A DNA stretch of 44,795 bases from Faecalibacterium prausnitzii (GCF_003324185.1 NZ_PXUP01000021.1:1-44795), one strand, 5' to 3'. Shown: positions 24,868-33,740, counted from the first letter of the stretch. Numbers and translations: made by a program. The notes: generated by a model not told the origin, from the letters alone.

Positions 24868-25707
24868 TTAAAACTCGTCTTCCGGGTCGCCACGCTCCGG
24901 CATGGTGCGCATCTCCCGCACCAGCATGGCACGCAGATGATACTTGCGCTGCTCCTGCTCGGTCTCCGAGCCGGTGCGCAGCTCCACCGTGCCGGCAGGG
25001 CGGCTTTCGCCCGTGTACAACGGAATGCTCACCACAGCCTGTGTGCCTTTTTCGGGCGCAGGCTCCAGCTGTAAGCTCCAGTCCATCCGGCGGCAGCACT
25101 CCCGGCAGAGCAGCAGTCCCAGCTGCGCCCCGCCCAGAAAGCTGCGGCGGTTTTCCAGTGCTGCCTGTACATCCTCACCGGGCAGACCGCAGCCATCGTC
25201 GGTGACGGTCAGCTGCCAGCCGCTCTCGGTGCGGCGCAGCGCAATGCAGACGCTGCCGCCCTCCCGGCTGGCGTGCAATGCATTGGAGAGCAGATGCAGG
25301 CACAGCAGCTCCGCATCTCTGCGGTCTGCCATTACGCAGCAGGTGGTGCACCCGCCGTAGTCCAGCCGGATATCCACCCCAAGCTGCGCCCGGATCATAT
25401 CAGACTGCGCCGCCACCTGCTGCAAAAGCTCACACAGGTCAATGGGGTACAGCTGCGGCTTTGTGTCCTCGTGCAGAAACTCCAGCAGGGTGATCGCCTC
25501 GGTGAGGGTGCGGTCCAGCTGTATGGCAGCGGTGTCGATATCTGCCACCGCCTGCCGGGTAGACGTGTCTGCACCGGTGCGGTCAAAATGCTGCTCCAGA
25601 TATTCACAGTTGCGTCCGATCAGCGCCAGCGAACGGAAGCAGACCTCCTCGACCCGCTTGCGCTGCTCTGCGGTGATAGACCGCGTTTCTGTCTTTTGCT
25701 GCTCCAT
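24868..25707 (-). CDS. Soluble histidine-kinase-like ATPase, no clear H-box
   Basis: 279 residues, no membrane helix. An N-terminal helical hairpin (about 10-80) is followed by a HATPase_c domain: N-box LLCLHLLSNALHASREGG, G1 DDGCGLPGED, G2 FLGGAQLGLLLCRECC. The helical part (CFRSLALIGRNCEYLEQHFD) contains no HE, HD or HN pair in the position of a kinase H-box, so autophosphorylation of the normal kind is doubtful. The C-terminal tail of about 50 residues is charged. Third gene of the operon with a Spo0A-like protein whose receiver is also degenerate. GGGAGG precedes the ATG. Could be an anti-sigma-like or Spo0B-like factor. Confidence 0.8.
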   Translation of the reverse strand: MEQQKTETRSITAEQRKRVEEVCFRSLALIGRNCEYLEQHFDRTGADTSTRQAVADIDTAAIQLDRTLTEAITLLEFLHEDTKPQLYPIDLCELLQQVAAQSDMIRAQLGVDIRLDYGGCTTCCVMADRRDAELLCLHLLSNALHASREGGSVCIALRRTESGWQLTVTDDGCGLPGEDVQAALENRRSFLGGAQLGLLLCRECCRRMDWSLQLEPAPEKGTQAVVSIPLYTGESRPAGTVELRTGSETEQEQRKYHLRAMLVREMRTMPERGDPEDEF

Positions 25708-25777
25708 TGCTCTGCCTCCCCGGGCGATGCCATTTTTCTAAAGGAACGCCGCCGTGTTCCAAAGCCGTGTGCAAGCC

Positions 25778-26518
25778 TTACAGGCGGGTGGATGGCACTT
25801 TTTGCCGCAACACAACGTCCCTGACCGCGTAGATCAGCTTGCCGGTGGTGGGTTTGCCGCTGCCCAGCCTTGTATCGGCCTTAAACGCCAGCCACGCAAG
25901 AGGCGGCTTTTCCTCCAGCTGATCCACCATCCGGCGGATGCCGCTTTCCACAGCAGCGACCGATGTATTAAACTGCTCGCTCACCGCCTGCAAGATCTCC
26001 TTGCGGATCGCCAGCTTCTGGCTGGTGCTGCATGCGATGCCGACCGCGCAGGATAGATATCCGGCGTTGACATCCCCCTGCGGGATGCCCCACGCCGCAT
26101 ACAGCTGGTTGCACCGCTGCTCCAGCTGCCGGTTCTGCCGCCCGGGCATCCGGTAAAGCTGCCACAGCAGCCTTTTCAGCTCGGTGCCCTCTACGCAGTA
26201 GCACCCCTCGCGGAGCTTTTGCAACGCCGTGCCGCTGCTGCGGCCATGGCTCTGTATCAGAAGCATCGGCCGCTCCTTCAGCTGATAAAACTGCCGGACA
26301 AATTGCTCCGCAGGCAGATCCGTCAGCTCGCTGCAAAGCACCACGGCATCATAACGGACACCCTGCCGCAGCTGTGCCAGCAGCTTTTCGCCGCTGCAAA
26401 AGCAGGTGCAGTCAATGGCGGTTCCCTGCTCCTGCAAATAACGCTTCTGGACACGCAGTTCTTTCAGATCATAGCTTGCAAGGGCGACTTGCAGTTGGGC
26501 TGTTCGCTCACTGTTCAC
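25778..26518 (-). CDS. Spo0A-like regulator with degenerate receiver domain
   Basis: 246 residues. Residues about 8-125 align with a response-regulator receiver, but the acidic pair is S-Y (VALASYDLKEL), the phospho-acceptor Asp is C62 (AVVLCSELTDLP), and the Thr and Lys positions are also lost. Residues about 135-240 match the Spo0A DNA-binding domain: WGIPQGDVNAGYLSCAVGIA, EQFNTSVAAVESGIRRMVDQ (recognition helix) and GKPTTGKLIYAVRDVVL, similar to the Spo0A end AKPTNSEFIAMVADKLRL. GTG start overlapping the end of the upstream gene by 11 bases; an ATG just upstream reads into a stop. Probably binds DNA without phosphorylation control. Confidence 0.85.
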   Translation of the reverse strand: MNSERTAQLQVALASYDLKELRVQKRYLQEQGTAIDCTCFCSGEKLLAQLRQGVRYDAVVLCSELTDLPAEQFVRQFYQLKERPMLLIQSHGRSSGTALQKLREGCYCVEGTELKRLLWQLYRMPGRQNRQLEQRCNQLYAAWGIPQGDVNAGYLSCAVGIACSTSQKLAIRKEILQAVSEQFNTSVAAVESGIRRMVDQLEEKPPLAWLAFKADTRLGSGKPTTGKLIYAVRDVVLRQKVPSTRL

Positions 26519-26813
26519 GCCATGCGCCGCCTTTCTCGCCTACCAGCCCGGCAGCTGTCAGGTCTGTGACCGCATCCCGCCAGAGCTCCGGCTGAACTCC
26601 ATTTTCACACAAGTAGCGCAGGAGCCGGTAACAGAACTCCGGCGCTGCCGCAACATGCTGACTGACGATCTGCTGTCGGCTGCCGATCTGGCACAGGGTC
26701 AGCCGACAGCCTTGTGTGCCCTCTACCTCCATGGCATACACCAGCGTATACGCCTGCTGCAAACCATCAATGGCAGAATACTGCCGGATCATAGGTGAAA
26801 ATGTACGTTCCAT
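26508..26813 (-). CDS. DUF6514-like small protein
   Basis: 101 residues, soluble, no Cys-pair motif. YTLVYAMEVEG at the start and FCYRLLRYLCENGVQPELWR near the end match what I recall of DUF6514 proteins of Clostridia; function unknown. First gene of the operon; its end overlaps the start of the Spo0A-like gene, which points to coupled translation. GGAGG lies upstream of the ATG. Confidence 0.7.
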   Translation of the reverse strand: MERTFSPMIRQYSAIDGLQQAYTLVYAMEVEGTQGCRLTLCQIGSRQQIVSQHVAAAPEFCYRLLRYLCENGVQPELWRDAVTDLTAAGLVGEKGGAWREQ

Positions 26814-26878
26814 TTCAGTTCCTCCTTACTACAAGGGCCAAATTTTTTCTGCCTTGTTTATCCTTTTATTATTGTATA

Positions 26879-26907
26879 ATTGTATAAAGCAGGAGAAACT
26901 GTTACAA
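26879..26907 (-). promoter_or_regulatory. Promoter of the DUF6514/Spo0A-like/kinase operon
   Basis: On the minus strand TTGTAA, 17 bases, TACAAT. Confidence 0.75.
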
Positions 26908-27154
26908 TCCTAAAGAAGTGTTGTTCCGACAGCCTTTCAGGTAATATAACGCCGTTTTTTCCGGCGCAGCCTGTCTGTCAGCTTTAGAATATCACGTTCA
27001 GCTTGTAAATTCAACCGGTATCTTTTTCCGCTTTTCTTTTTTGCCCCGTCCTTCCGGCAAAACTGCTGCCCAGACGCAAAAGTGCCGCAGCTTCATCCGT
27101 TCCGCAGGTGATTTCACGGTTTCTTCATTTTTATTTGCTAAACTAAATTAGATA

Positions 27155-27183
27155 TTGTCTGCAAATGTTTCCTACTTTTAAAT
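27155..27183 (+). promoter_or_regulatory. Possible promoter of the ABC transporter gene
   Basis: TTGTCT, 17 bases, TTAAAT, 45 bases before the start codon. Confidence 0.5.
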
Positions 27184-27228
27184 CCCAGGCAGCAGCGCCC
27201 GGCGGCGCAGTACCGGAAAGGCACATCT

Positions 27229-30200
27229 ATGCTCAAACTTAAACAGATCAACAAAGAATATAAGACCGGCGAGCTGGTGCAGCACGCACTGAACAACGTC
27301 AGTCTGAACCTGCGGGACAACGAATTTGTGGCCATTCTGGGCCCCAGCGGCTCCGGCAAGACCACCCTGCTGAACATCATCGGCGGTCTGGATCGCTACG
27401 ACAGCGGCGATCTGGTCATCAACGGCATCTCCACAAAAAAATACACCGACCGCGACTGGGACTCCTACCGGAACCACACCATCGGCTTTGTGTTCCAGAG
27501 CTATAACCTGATCCCCCACCAGACCGTGCTGGGCAACGTAGAGCTGGCACTGACCATCTCGGGCGTTTCCAAGGCCGAGCGCCGCCGCCGTGCCGCCGCT
27601 GCGCTGGAGCAGGTGGGGCTGGGCAACCAGCTGCACAAGCACCCCGGCGAGATGTCCGGCGGGCAGATGCAGCGCGTAGCCATTGCCCGTGCGCTGGTGA
27701 ACAACCCCGACATCCTTCTGGCCGATGAGCCCACCGGCGCACTGGACAGCGAGACCAGCATTCAGGTGATGGAACTGCTCAAGGAAGTGGCGCGGGACCG
27801 TCTGGTGGTCATGGTCACCCACAACCCGGAGCTTGCCGAGCGCTACGCCACCCGCATCGTAAAGCTGAAGGACGGCGTGATCCGCTCCGACACCATGCCC
27901 TACGAACCCGAGGACGAGGCTGCTGCCGTTGCCCCCGTGCACCGGAACATGGGGCACTCCTCCATGTCCCTGCTCACCTCCCTTTCCCTCAGTTTCAACA
28001 ATCTGCTCACCAAAAAGGCACGCACCCTGCTCACCGCCTTTGCCGGTTCCATCGGTATCATCGGCATTGCGCTGATCCTTTCCCTTTCCAACGGTGTGAG
28101 CCGCTATATCAGCAACATGGAAAAATCCACGCTGGCCGCCTACCCGCTGCAGATCAGCAGCACCGGCGTAGATCTGGCCAGCATGATGGACCCGGACACC
28201 TACACCAGCGTCTCGTCCGGCTCCTCCTCCGCGCCGGAGGGCATGGTCACGGTGAGACAGCTGCTGTCTCAACTGAACATCGGCGCTGCCAGCAACGATC
28301 TGCGCTCGCTGAAGGCATATCTGGACAGTGACGCCTGTACCATCCGGGACAACGCCACGGTGGAATACACCTACACCCCTGATCCGCTGATCTACCGCCA
28401 GAACCCGGACGGCACCGTGCAGAAGCTGAACCCGGACACCACATTTTCCGATATCGCCAGTGAGAACACCTCGGTGACCAGCCTTATGACCTCCATGGCC
28501 AGCCCCTATGTGTTCTGCGAAATGGCCGAGACCCCCGCCCTGTACGAGGATCAATACGATGTCAAGGCTGGCCGCTGGCCGGAAAAGTACAACGAGCTGG
28601 TGCTGACCCTGAACGCGGACGGCAGCGTTTCGGACTATGCGCTGTACGCCATGGGTCTGCGGGATCAGGCCGAGCTGGACAAGATCTTACAGCAGTATGC
28701 GCAGAACCAGAAGATCGATCTGCCCACGGACTACGGCACCTATACCTATGACGATTTTCTGGGCATGACCTTCAAGCTTGTCAACAAGGCCGACTGCTAT
28801 GTCTACGACACCGAGCACAAGGTCTGGCTGAGCAAGCTGAACGATGAAGCCTATATGCAGCAGCTGGTGGCCGACAGCGAGGAGCTGACCATTGTCGGCA
28901 TCGTGCAGCCCAAGGCAGACGCCACCTCCACTATCCTGCACAGCGGTCTGGACTACCTGCACGATCTGACCTATTACGTCATTGATCAGGCGGCCAACAG
29001 CGAGATCGTGCGCCAGCAGCTGGCAGACCCGGACATCAATGTGCTGACCGGCGAACCCTTCGACGCTGCCAGCAACAATATGCTGAACATCGCCTCTCTG
29101 TTCTCGGTGGACACGGACGCCCTCAAGGACGCTTTCCAGTTCGACACCAGCGCCCTGCACTTTGATCTGGACGGCGCATTCGACCTGACCGACGATTCCT
29201 TCGATCTTGCCACCCTCATCGACCCTTCCAGCTTCAAGCTGGACCTCAGCGGGCTGCCGCTGCCGGACATGGAGATGGACATGAGCGAGCTGTTCGACGG
29301 CGTAGAGCTGAATATCTCTCAGGACGGCTTACAGACGCTGATGAAAAAGATCATGAACGGCTACAAGCGCTATCTCATCAGCAACGGCCTGCTGAATCTG
29401 GATAAGATCGGTTTTTCCTCCTATATGCAGACCGAGGCCTTCCAGACGCTGCTGGCCGAATCCATGGGTGATCTGCTGGACACCTCCGGGCTGGAGGAGC
29501 AGTTTGCCGGTACCCTCCAGCAAAATCTGCAGACCGTGATGGAGACCTACTCCGTCCAGCTGGGCGAGGCGCTGCAGACCCAGCTCACCGCCGCTTTGCA
29601 GGAGCAGATGGGTCCCGCCATCCAGAAGCTGGCCGGGCAGCTGGAGCAGAAGATCGCGCAGGCCATCCAGAGCAATATTGCGCAGCTGAGCACGCAGGTG
29701 GAAAGCGCACTCAAGATCGACCCCGCTGTGTTCCAGCAGGCCATTCAGATCAACATGACCGGCTCCGACCTGACCGAGATGATCAAAAGTACCCTGCTCT
29801 CCTCCGCTTCCAGCTACGAAAAGATTTTGGACGACCTCGGCTATGTGGACTACACAAAGCCCGATGCCATCTATATCTACCCCAACAGCTTTGACACCAA
29901 GGCGCAGGTGGTGAACGAGCTGGACGCCTACAACGCCTCCATGCGGCAGCAGGGCGAAGAGGATAAGGTGATCCACTATACCGATATGGTGGGCACTCTG
30001 ATGAACTCGGTCACCGAAATCGTGGGCATGGTCAGCAATGTGCTGGTGGCCTTTGTGGCTATCTCGCTGGTGGTGTCCTCCATCATGATCGGCGTCATCA
30101 CCTATATCAGCGTGCTGGAGCGCCGCAAGGAGATCGGCATTCTGCGCGCTATCGGTGCCTCCAAGCACAACGTCTCGCAGGTGTTCAACGCCGAGACCTT

Positions 30201-30435
30201 TATCATCGGCCTGTGTTCCGGCGTGATGGGCGTGGTGCTCTGCCTGCTGCTGCTCATCCCCGGCAATATGCTCATCCACCACATCGCGGGCGATGTGAAC
30301 GTGGTAGCCTCGCTGCCGCCGCAGGCCGCGCTGATCCTGATCGTTCTGGCCACCCTGCTTACCATGCTGGGCGGCCTGATCCCCGCCCGCAGCGCCGCAA
30401 AGAGCAACCCTGTCAAAGCGCTGCGCTCTGAGTAA
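27229..30435 (+). CDS. MacB/FtsX-type ABC transporter, ATPase fused to permease
   Basis: 1068 residues. ATPase (1 to about 225): Walker A GPSGSGKTT, Q-loop FVFQSYNLIPHQ, signature MSGGQMQRVAIARAL, Walker B ILLADEPTGALD, H-loop MVTHNPE. Then a membrane helix (LLTAFAGSIGIIGIALILSL, about 265-287), an extracytoplasmic domain of about 620 residues, and an FtsX permease with three helices (VLVAFVAISLVVSSIMIGVI, FIIGLCSGVMGVVLCLLLLI, ILIVLATLLTMLGGLIPARS). These mechanotransmission-type systems work outside the cytoplasm, for example in antimicrobial peptide resistance or lipoprotein/toxin handling. The extracytoplasmic part has a long Gln/Ala/Leu-rich amphipathic stretch (about 755-830). GGAAAGG precedes the ATG. 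Single gene. Confidence 0.93.
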   Translation: MLKLKQINKEYKTGELVQHALNNVSLNLRDNEFVAILGPSGSGKTTLLNIIGGLDRYDSGDLVINGISTKKYTDRDWDSYRNHTIGFVFQSYNLIPHQTVLGNVELALTISGVSKAERRRRAAAALEQVGLGNQLHKHPGEMSGGQMQRVAIARALVNNPDILLADEPTGALDSETSIQVMELLKEVARDRLVVMVTHNPELAERYATRIVKLKDGVIRSDTMPYEPEDEAAAVAPVHRNMGHSSMSLLTSLSLSFNNLLTKKARTLLTAFAGSIGIIGIALILSLSNGVSRYISNMEKSTLAAYPLQISSTGVDLASMMDPDTYTSVSSGSSSAPEGMVTVRQLLSQLNIGAASNDLRSLKAYLDSDACTIRDNATVEYTYTPDPLIYRQNPDGTVQKLNPDTTFSDIASENTSVTSLMTSMASPYVFCEMAETPALYEDQYDVKAGRWPEKYNELVLTLNADGSVSDYALYAMGLRDQAELDKILQQYAQNQKIDLPTDYGTYTYDDFLGMTFKLVNKADCYVYDTEHKVWLSKLNDEAYMQQLVADSEELTIVGIVQPKADATSTILHSGLDYLHDLTYYVIDQAANSEIVRQQLADPDINVLTGEPFDAASNNMLNIASLFSVDTDALKDAFQFDTSALHFDLDGAFDLTDDSFDLATLIDPSSFKLDLSGLPLPDMEMDMSELFDGVELNISQDGLQTLMKKIMNGYKRYLISNGLLNLDKIGFSSYMQTEAFQTLLAESMGDLLDTSGLEEQFAGTLQQNLQTVMETYSVQLGEALQTQLTAALQEQMGPAIQKLAGQLEQKIAQAIQSNIAQLSTQVESALKIDPAVFQQAIQINMTGSDLTEMIKSTLLSSASSYEKILDDLGYVDYTKPDAIYIYPNSFDTKAQVVNELDAYNASMRQQGEEDKVIHYTDMVGTLMNSVTEIVGMVSNVLVAFVAISLVVSSIMIGVITYISVLERRKEIGILRAIGASKHNVSQVFNAETFIIGLCSGVMGVVLCLLLLIPGNMLIHHIAGDVNVVASLPPQAALILIVLATLLTMLGGLIPARSAAKSNPVKALRSE

Positions 30436-30450
30436 CACATTCCGCATCCA

Positions 30451-30484
30451 AATCCCTGCTGTGCTCTGTGTGCAGCAGGGATTT
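30451..30484 (+). terminator. Terminator of the ABC transporter gene
   Basis: Stem aatccctgctg (30451-30461) with cagcagggatt (30473-30483), then ttt; the next promoter starts at its end. Confidence 0.85.
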
Positions 30485-30512
30485 TGCATTCCGGCCCGGC
30501 TTGTGCTACAAT
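30484..30512 (+). promoter_or_regulatory. Promoter of the RNA methyltransferase gene
   Basis: TTGCAT, 17 bases, TACAAT, 32 bases before the ATG. Confidence 0.75.
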
Positions 30513-30543
30513 AGAAAAAACTTCATTTCAAAGGAGCCTTTCC

Positions 30544-31371
30544 ATGCCTGTCATTCATGAGATCACCGACCTTACCGCCCCGGAGCTGGACATCTACGCC
30601 CGGCTCACGCAGGCGCAGCTGCGCAACCGGCTGGAGCCGGAAAAGGGCATCTTTATCGCCGAAAGCCCCAAGGTGATCGCCCGGGCGCTGGACGCCGGTT
30701 ATCAGCCCCTTTCCCTGCTGATGGAGCGCAAGCAGATCACCGGCCCGGCACAGGAGATTTTGACCCGCTGCGGCGATGTGCCGGTATATACCGCTGACCG
30801 GGAGCTGCTGGCACAGCTCACCGGCTTTGCGCTGACCCGGGGCGTGCTGTGCGCCTTCCGCCGTCCTGCGCCCCGCACGGTGGAGCAGGTTTGCGCCCAT
30901 GCCCGCCGGGTGGCTGTGCTGGAAGGCATCGTGGATTCCACCAACGTGGGTGCCATCTTCCGCAGCGCTGCCGCGCTGAACATGGACGCAGTGCTCGTCA
31001 CCCCCTCCTGCTGCGACCCGCTGTGCCGCCGTGCGGTGCGGGTAAGCATGGGCACCGTGTTTCAGGTGCCGTGGGCGCAGATCGGCACCTGTCCTGCCGA
31101 CTGGCCGGAAAACGGCAGTGCCCAGCTCCACGCGCTGGGCTTCAAAACCGCTGCCATGGCACTGAGCGACCGCTCGGTCAGCATCGACGATGCCGCCCTT
31201 GCCGCCGAGCCAAAGCTTGCCATCGTGCTGGGCACCGAGGGCGATGGGCTGGCCAATAGTACCATCGCCGCCTGCGATTACACCGTAAAGATTCCTATGT
31301 CCCACGGGGTAGATTCCCTCAACGTAGCCGCCGCCAGCGCCGTGGCCTTCTGGCAGCTCGGCCGCTTGTAA
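30544..31371 (+). CDS. TrmH/SpoU family RNA 2'-O-methyltransferase
   Basis: 275 residues. N-terminal substrate-binding domain with KGIFIAESPKVIARALDAG, then the SPOUT knot: motif 1 LEGIVDSTNVGAIFRSAAAL, motif 2 LAIVLGTEGDGLANSTIAAC, motif 3 IPMSHGVDSLNVAAASAVAF. Such enzymes use S-adenosylmethionine to methylate ribose in rRNA or tRNA; the target base is unknown. The ATG at 30544 follows AAAGGAG; a start 60 bases upstream overlaps the promoter. Confidence 0.94.
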   Translation: MPVIHEITDLTAPELDIYARLTQAQLRNRLEPEKGIFIAESPKVIARALDAGYQPLSLLMERKQITGPAQEILTRCGDVPVYTADRELLAQLTGFALTRGVLCAFRRPAPRTVEQVCAHARRVAVLEGIVDSTNVGAIFRSAAALNMDAVLVTPSCCDPLCRRAVRVSMGTVFQVPWAQIGTCPADWPENGSAQLHALGFKTAAMALSDRSVSIDDAALAAEPKLAIVLGTEGDGLANSTIAACDYTVKIPMSHGVDSLNVAAASAVAFWQLGRL

Positions 31372-31399
31372 GTCCCCTGCTCGCGCTCTCCGAAATTGC

Positions 31400-31428
31400 T
31401 TGACAAACGCCCCAAAACGCGGTACACT
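31400..31428 (+). promoter_or_regulatory. Promoter upstream of the tRNA-Ala region
   Basis: TTGACA, 17 bases, TACACT. It drives the tRNA-like fragments and, by read-through, tRNA-Ala. Confidence 0.8.
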
Positions 31429-31445
31429 ATCAGCGTCATCATCAT

Positions 31446-31508
31446 GGGCCTATAGCTCAGCTGGGAGTGCAAGCGTTGCATTCCCGATCTGGTGTTATAG
31501 CTCATTTG
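31446..31508 (+). pseudogene. Two tRNA 5'-half-like fragments
   Basis: gggcctatagctcagctggg (31446-31465) looks like the acceptor and D-arm of a tRNA but has no matching 3' half; it continues into a 9-base hairpin (31463-31471 with 31477-31485, one G-U). ggtgttatagctcatttg (31491-31508) is a second D-arm-like piece. Confidence 0.5.
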
Positions 31509-31534
31509 CCCCCATTAGAAATTGGGTGCTTTTT
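31508..31534 (+). terminator. Terminator-like hairpin ahead of tRNA-Ala
   Basis: gcccccat (31508-31515) pairs with tgggtgc (31523-31529) with one mismatch, followed by five T, and lies between the promoter and tRNA-Ala. Confidence 0.45.
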
Positions 31535-31537
31535 CGT

Positions 31538-31610
31538 GGGCTCGTAGCTCAGTTGGGAGAGCGTTCGGTTCGCATCCGAAAGGTCGAGGGTTCGACTCCC
31601 TTCGAGTCCA
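31538..31610 (+). tRNA. tRNA-Ala(CGC)
   Basis: Acceptor gggctcg (31538-31544) pairs with cgagtcc (31603-31609) with one G-U pair. Anticodon loop ttcgcat shows CGC (Ala). The CCA end is not encoded, unlike the tRNAs at the left of the window. The mobile island begins right after it. Confidence 0.9.
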
Positions 31611-31611
31611 T

Positions 31612-31651
31612 AAAACGCCGTATCGTTTAATACGATACGGCGTTTCTTTTT
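31612..31651. terminator. Bidirectional terminator after tRNA-Ala and the recombinase
   Basis: Stem aaacgccgtatcg (31613-31625) with cgatacggcgttt (31633-31645), T tract to the right and A tract to the left. Confidence 0.9.
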
Positions 31652-31683
31652 GCTATTCTTCGCAAAATCGTGCATCATTCGTC

Positions 31684-33408
31684 TTAACAGCGCAAAATCG
31701 CGTGTGCAGCATTTTTAGGCACAATGCTTATGGTTTCACCTGCTGTTTTGTCTAAAACGACGATTCCGGCATTTGATGTACAACGCCCAACTTTTTGAGG
31801 ATTTTGCGACTTGTTTTTCTGATTTTTGCCCCGTCCAGCCGATGCTGCGTGACGCTTGAACTCCTCAAATTCGTCCAGCGGTACATTGAGAACGATCTCG
31901 ATATTGTAGTCGCGTCCGACACGCACTTCTTTGATAAACTGTTTCAAAATAGCCTGACGCCTTTCAAAACTGGCTCCCTTATAGGTGCTTGCCCATGTGA
32001 ATAAATCACTGCAATTACGTTCAGCCTTCTGGTTCTGCTCCTCGATCTCCTTCAACTTCTTTTCCGAGTCTGCCAGATTGGTCTGTGCGGTAAGCAGTGC
32101 TTCCTTGTTTTCATTGACCATCTGCTGGATCATCTCGCGGTCGAGTCCGCTTGTTCCTTGGATGACACGAATCATTTCCTTTTTTAACGCATCCTGTTCG
32201 TCAACCTTGGTCTGGACTTCCTCTTTCCAACGAGTTGCTTCCTTTTTGGCAGCATCCAAATCTTTACGCCGCATTTCTTCCAGAAGATTGCTCTTGGAGC
32301 ACTCCAGAATTTCTTCAAACTTCATGCACACGATGCTTTCTACAACTGCGTCCAGTGTCGTCACACCATAACCGGACTGTCCATCGCACTGCCCCGGATG
32401 CCGAACATTAAAGTTGCAGCTATAACGATAACGCTTTTCTTTTACGACAGTACCATCTGCCCGAAGCCGAGTGCGTCCGCTGCTGGTAATATTCAAACGA
32501 TTGCCGCAGTGGGCACAGAACACTTTACCACAAAGCAAAGCATGAGGACTGTACGAATCTGCGTCCTCACCCTTTTCTCTGCGGCGGGCATCCCGCAGTT
32601 CCTGAGCTTTTTCAAATACTTCCGGCTCAATGATCCGCAACTCAGGGCATTCTTTTTCAACGTTGCCATTGATAAGATAACCCGTGTATCCTTTGTTACG
32701 AATCATCCTGCCAATCGTAATATTAGGGATGTTTTTTCCATTGCGCCCCATAATATTGTGTTCGACAAGATAGTTGCAGATCCGTTTTGCGCCGTATCCC
32801 TCATAAACATACTTCTGAAAGATCAGGCGCACCACGGCGGCTTCTTCCTCGTTGATTTCCAAATCGCAGACAGCTTGGTTCTTTTTGTTCAAGCGGCCTT
32901 TCTGGACACGCTTGTAACCAAAAGCTACAATGCCGCCAGTGTAGTGACCTTCTTCCGTAAGCTGTTCTATACGGGTGCGAGTACGGATAGAGGTCTTGAT
33001 GCTCTCGCCGGATGCTTGCCAGTAGCGGATATAGTTCATCAGCTTATCGACATGGGAATCAAAACGCTGCTGGCCTTCATTTACGCTCCAGACCTCGACC
33101 CCTTGCTTCGTGAACCATTCCACGATAAAGGGCGTTTCGTCGTCACGCCGACCCAGACGGTCAAACATGAACACCAGCAGAACATCAAACTCTCCGGCAG
33201 CAGCCGCCTGCTGAAGCAGTTGGAGCTGATCGCGGTCTTTTGCAGATTTCTTAAAACCGGAAACGCCTTTTTCGGAAAACTCCTTGACGATTTCCCAGCC
33301 CTGCCGTTCTGCAAATTCGTGGCAGGCTTCTTTTTGCATGGGTATGTCATCCTTTTCGACCTGTCCAATGGTCGAAACACGGTATAAGGTATATACACGT
33401 TTTTTCAT
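31684..33408 (-). CDS. Large serine recombinase
   Basis: 574 residues. Resolvase domain (about 4-150) with the nucleophile S12 in LYRVSTIGQ and the FMFDRLGRRDDET region; recombinase domain (about 170-290: GYKRVQKGRLNKKN, ICNYLVEHNIMGRNGK); zinc ribbon (FCAHCGNRL ... YSCNF ... C); long coiled coil (about 380-480); and a basic tail. Such enzymes integrate and excise mobile elements between short att sites. The island lies at its start side and tRNA-Ala at its end side. AAGGAG lies before the ATG. Confidence 0.95.
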   Translation of the reverse strand: MKKRVYTLYRVSTIGQVEKDDIPMQKEACHEFAERQGWEIVKEFSEKGVSGFKKSAKDRDQLQLLQQAAAAGEFDVLLVFMFDRLGRRDDETPFIVEWFTKQGVEVWSVNEGQQRFDSHVDKLMNYIRYWQASGESIKTSIRTRTRIEQLTEEGHYTGGIVAFGYKRVQKGRLNKKNQAVCDLEINEEEAAVVRLIFQKYVYEGYGAKRICNYLVEHNIMGRNGKNIPNITIGRMIRNKGYTGYLINGNVEKECPELRIIEPEVFEKAQELRDARRREKGEDADSYSPHALLCGKVFCAHCGNRLNITSSGRTRLRADGTVVKEKRYRYSCNFNVRHPGQCDGQSGYGVTTLDAVVESIVCMKFEEILECSKSNLLEEMRRKDLDAAKKEATRWKEEVQTKVDEQDALKKEMIRVIQGTSGLDREMIQQMVNENKEALLTAQTNLADSEKKLKEIEEQNQKAERNCSDLFTWASTYKGASFERRQAILKQFIKEVRVGRDYNIEIVLNVPLDEFEEFKRHAASAGRGKNQKNKSQNPQKVGRCTSNAGIVVLDKTAGETISIVPKNAAHAILRC

Positions 33409-33534
33409 CGTTGTTACTCCTTATGTAAAACTAAAACAACGATACTGTGCGCACACTCGTTTGTTTGAATTGGTTGCTGCATCAACTGTACCATTATTTT
33501 AGTGCTGGACTATCCTTGTTGCAAGGATGTCGGT

Positions 33535-33690
33535 TCAACTGCAATTCTTGGCTTCTTCGCAGAGGGTATCATGAATCAGTTTCTGAAGAACCTCCATACT
33601 GTCACCATCTTCTGCATAGGTGATTTTTACTTTGCAGCCATTAACGATATACGAATCCTGCGACACAGGAATCACATTCATATTGGTCAT
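33535..33690 (-). CDS. Small protein upstream of the recombinase
   Basis: 51 residues, starting MTNMNVIPVSQDSYIVNG and containing CKVKITYAEDGDSMEVLQ. Small acidic proteins of this shape (strand-strand-helix) often sit next to recombinases of Clostridia elements (TnpW-like). GAAGGA lies 7 bases before the ATG at 33690. Possibly a recombination directionality or regulatory factor; not shown by sequence. Confidence 0.65.
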   Translation of the reverse strand: MTNMNVIPVSQDSYIVNGCKVKITYAEDGDSMEVLQKLIHDTLCEEAKNCS

Positions 33691-33740
33691 ATCTAGTCCT
33701 TCTTTCAAAAGTAGCGATAGTGCGATATAATTATGTAATA

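Larger units (their letters stand above)
26814..27228. other. Divergent promoter region between the Spo0A-like operon and the ABC transporter
   Basis: No gene. The left part carries the leftward promoter (26879-26907), the right part the rightward one (27155-27183). Between them is a small hairpin, cgccgttttttccggcg (about 26950-26966), and AT-rich sequence. I see no known riboswitch. Confidence 0.6.

Noticed and set aside
32398-33387. 329-codon plus-strand frame opposite the serine recombinase
   Set aside because: Antisense shadow with no ribosome site or family motif; the minus strand has a full serine recombinase.
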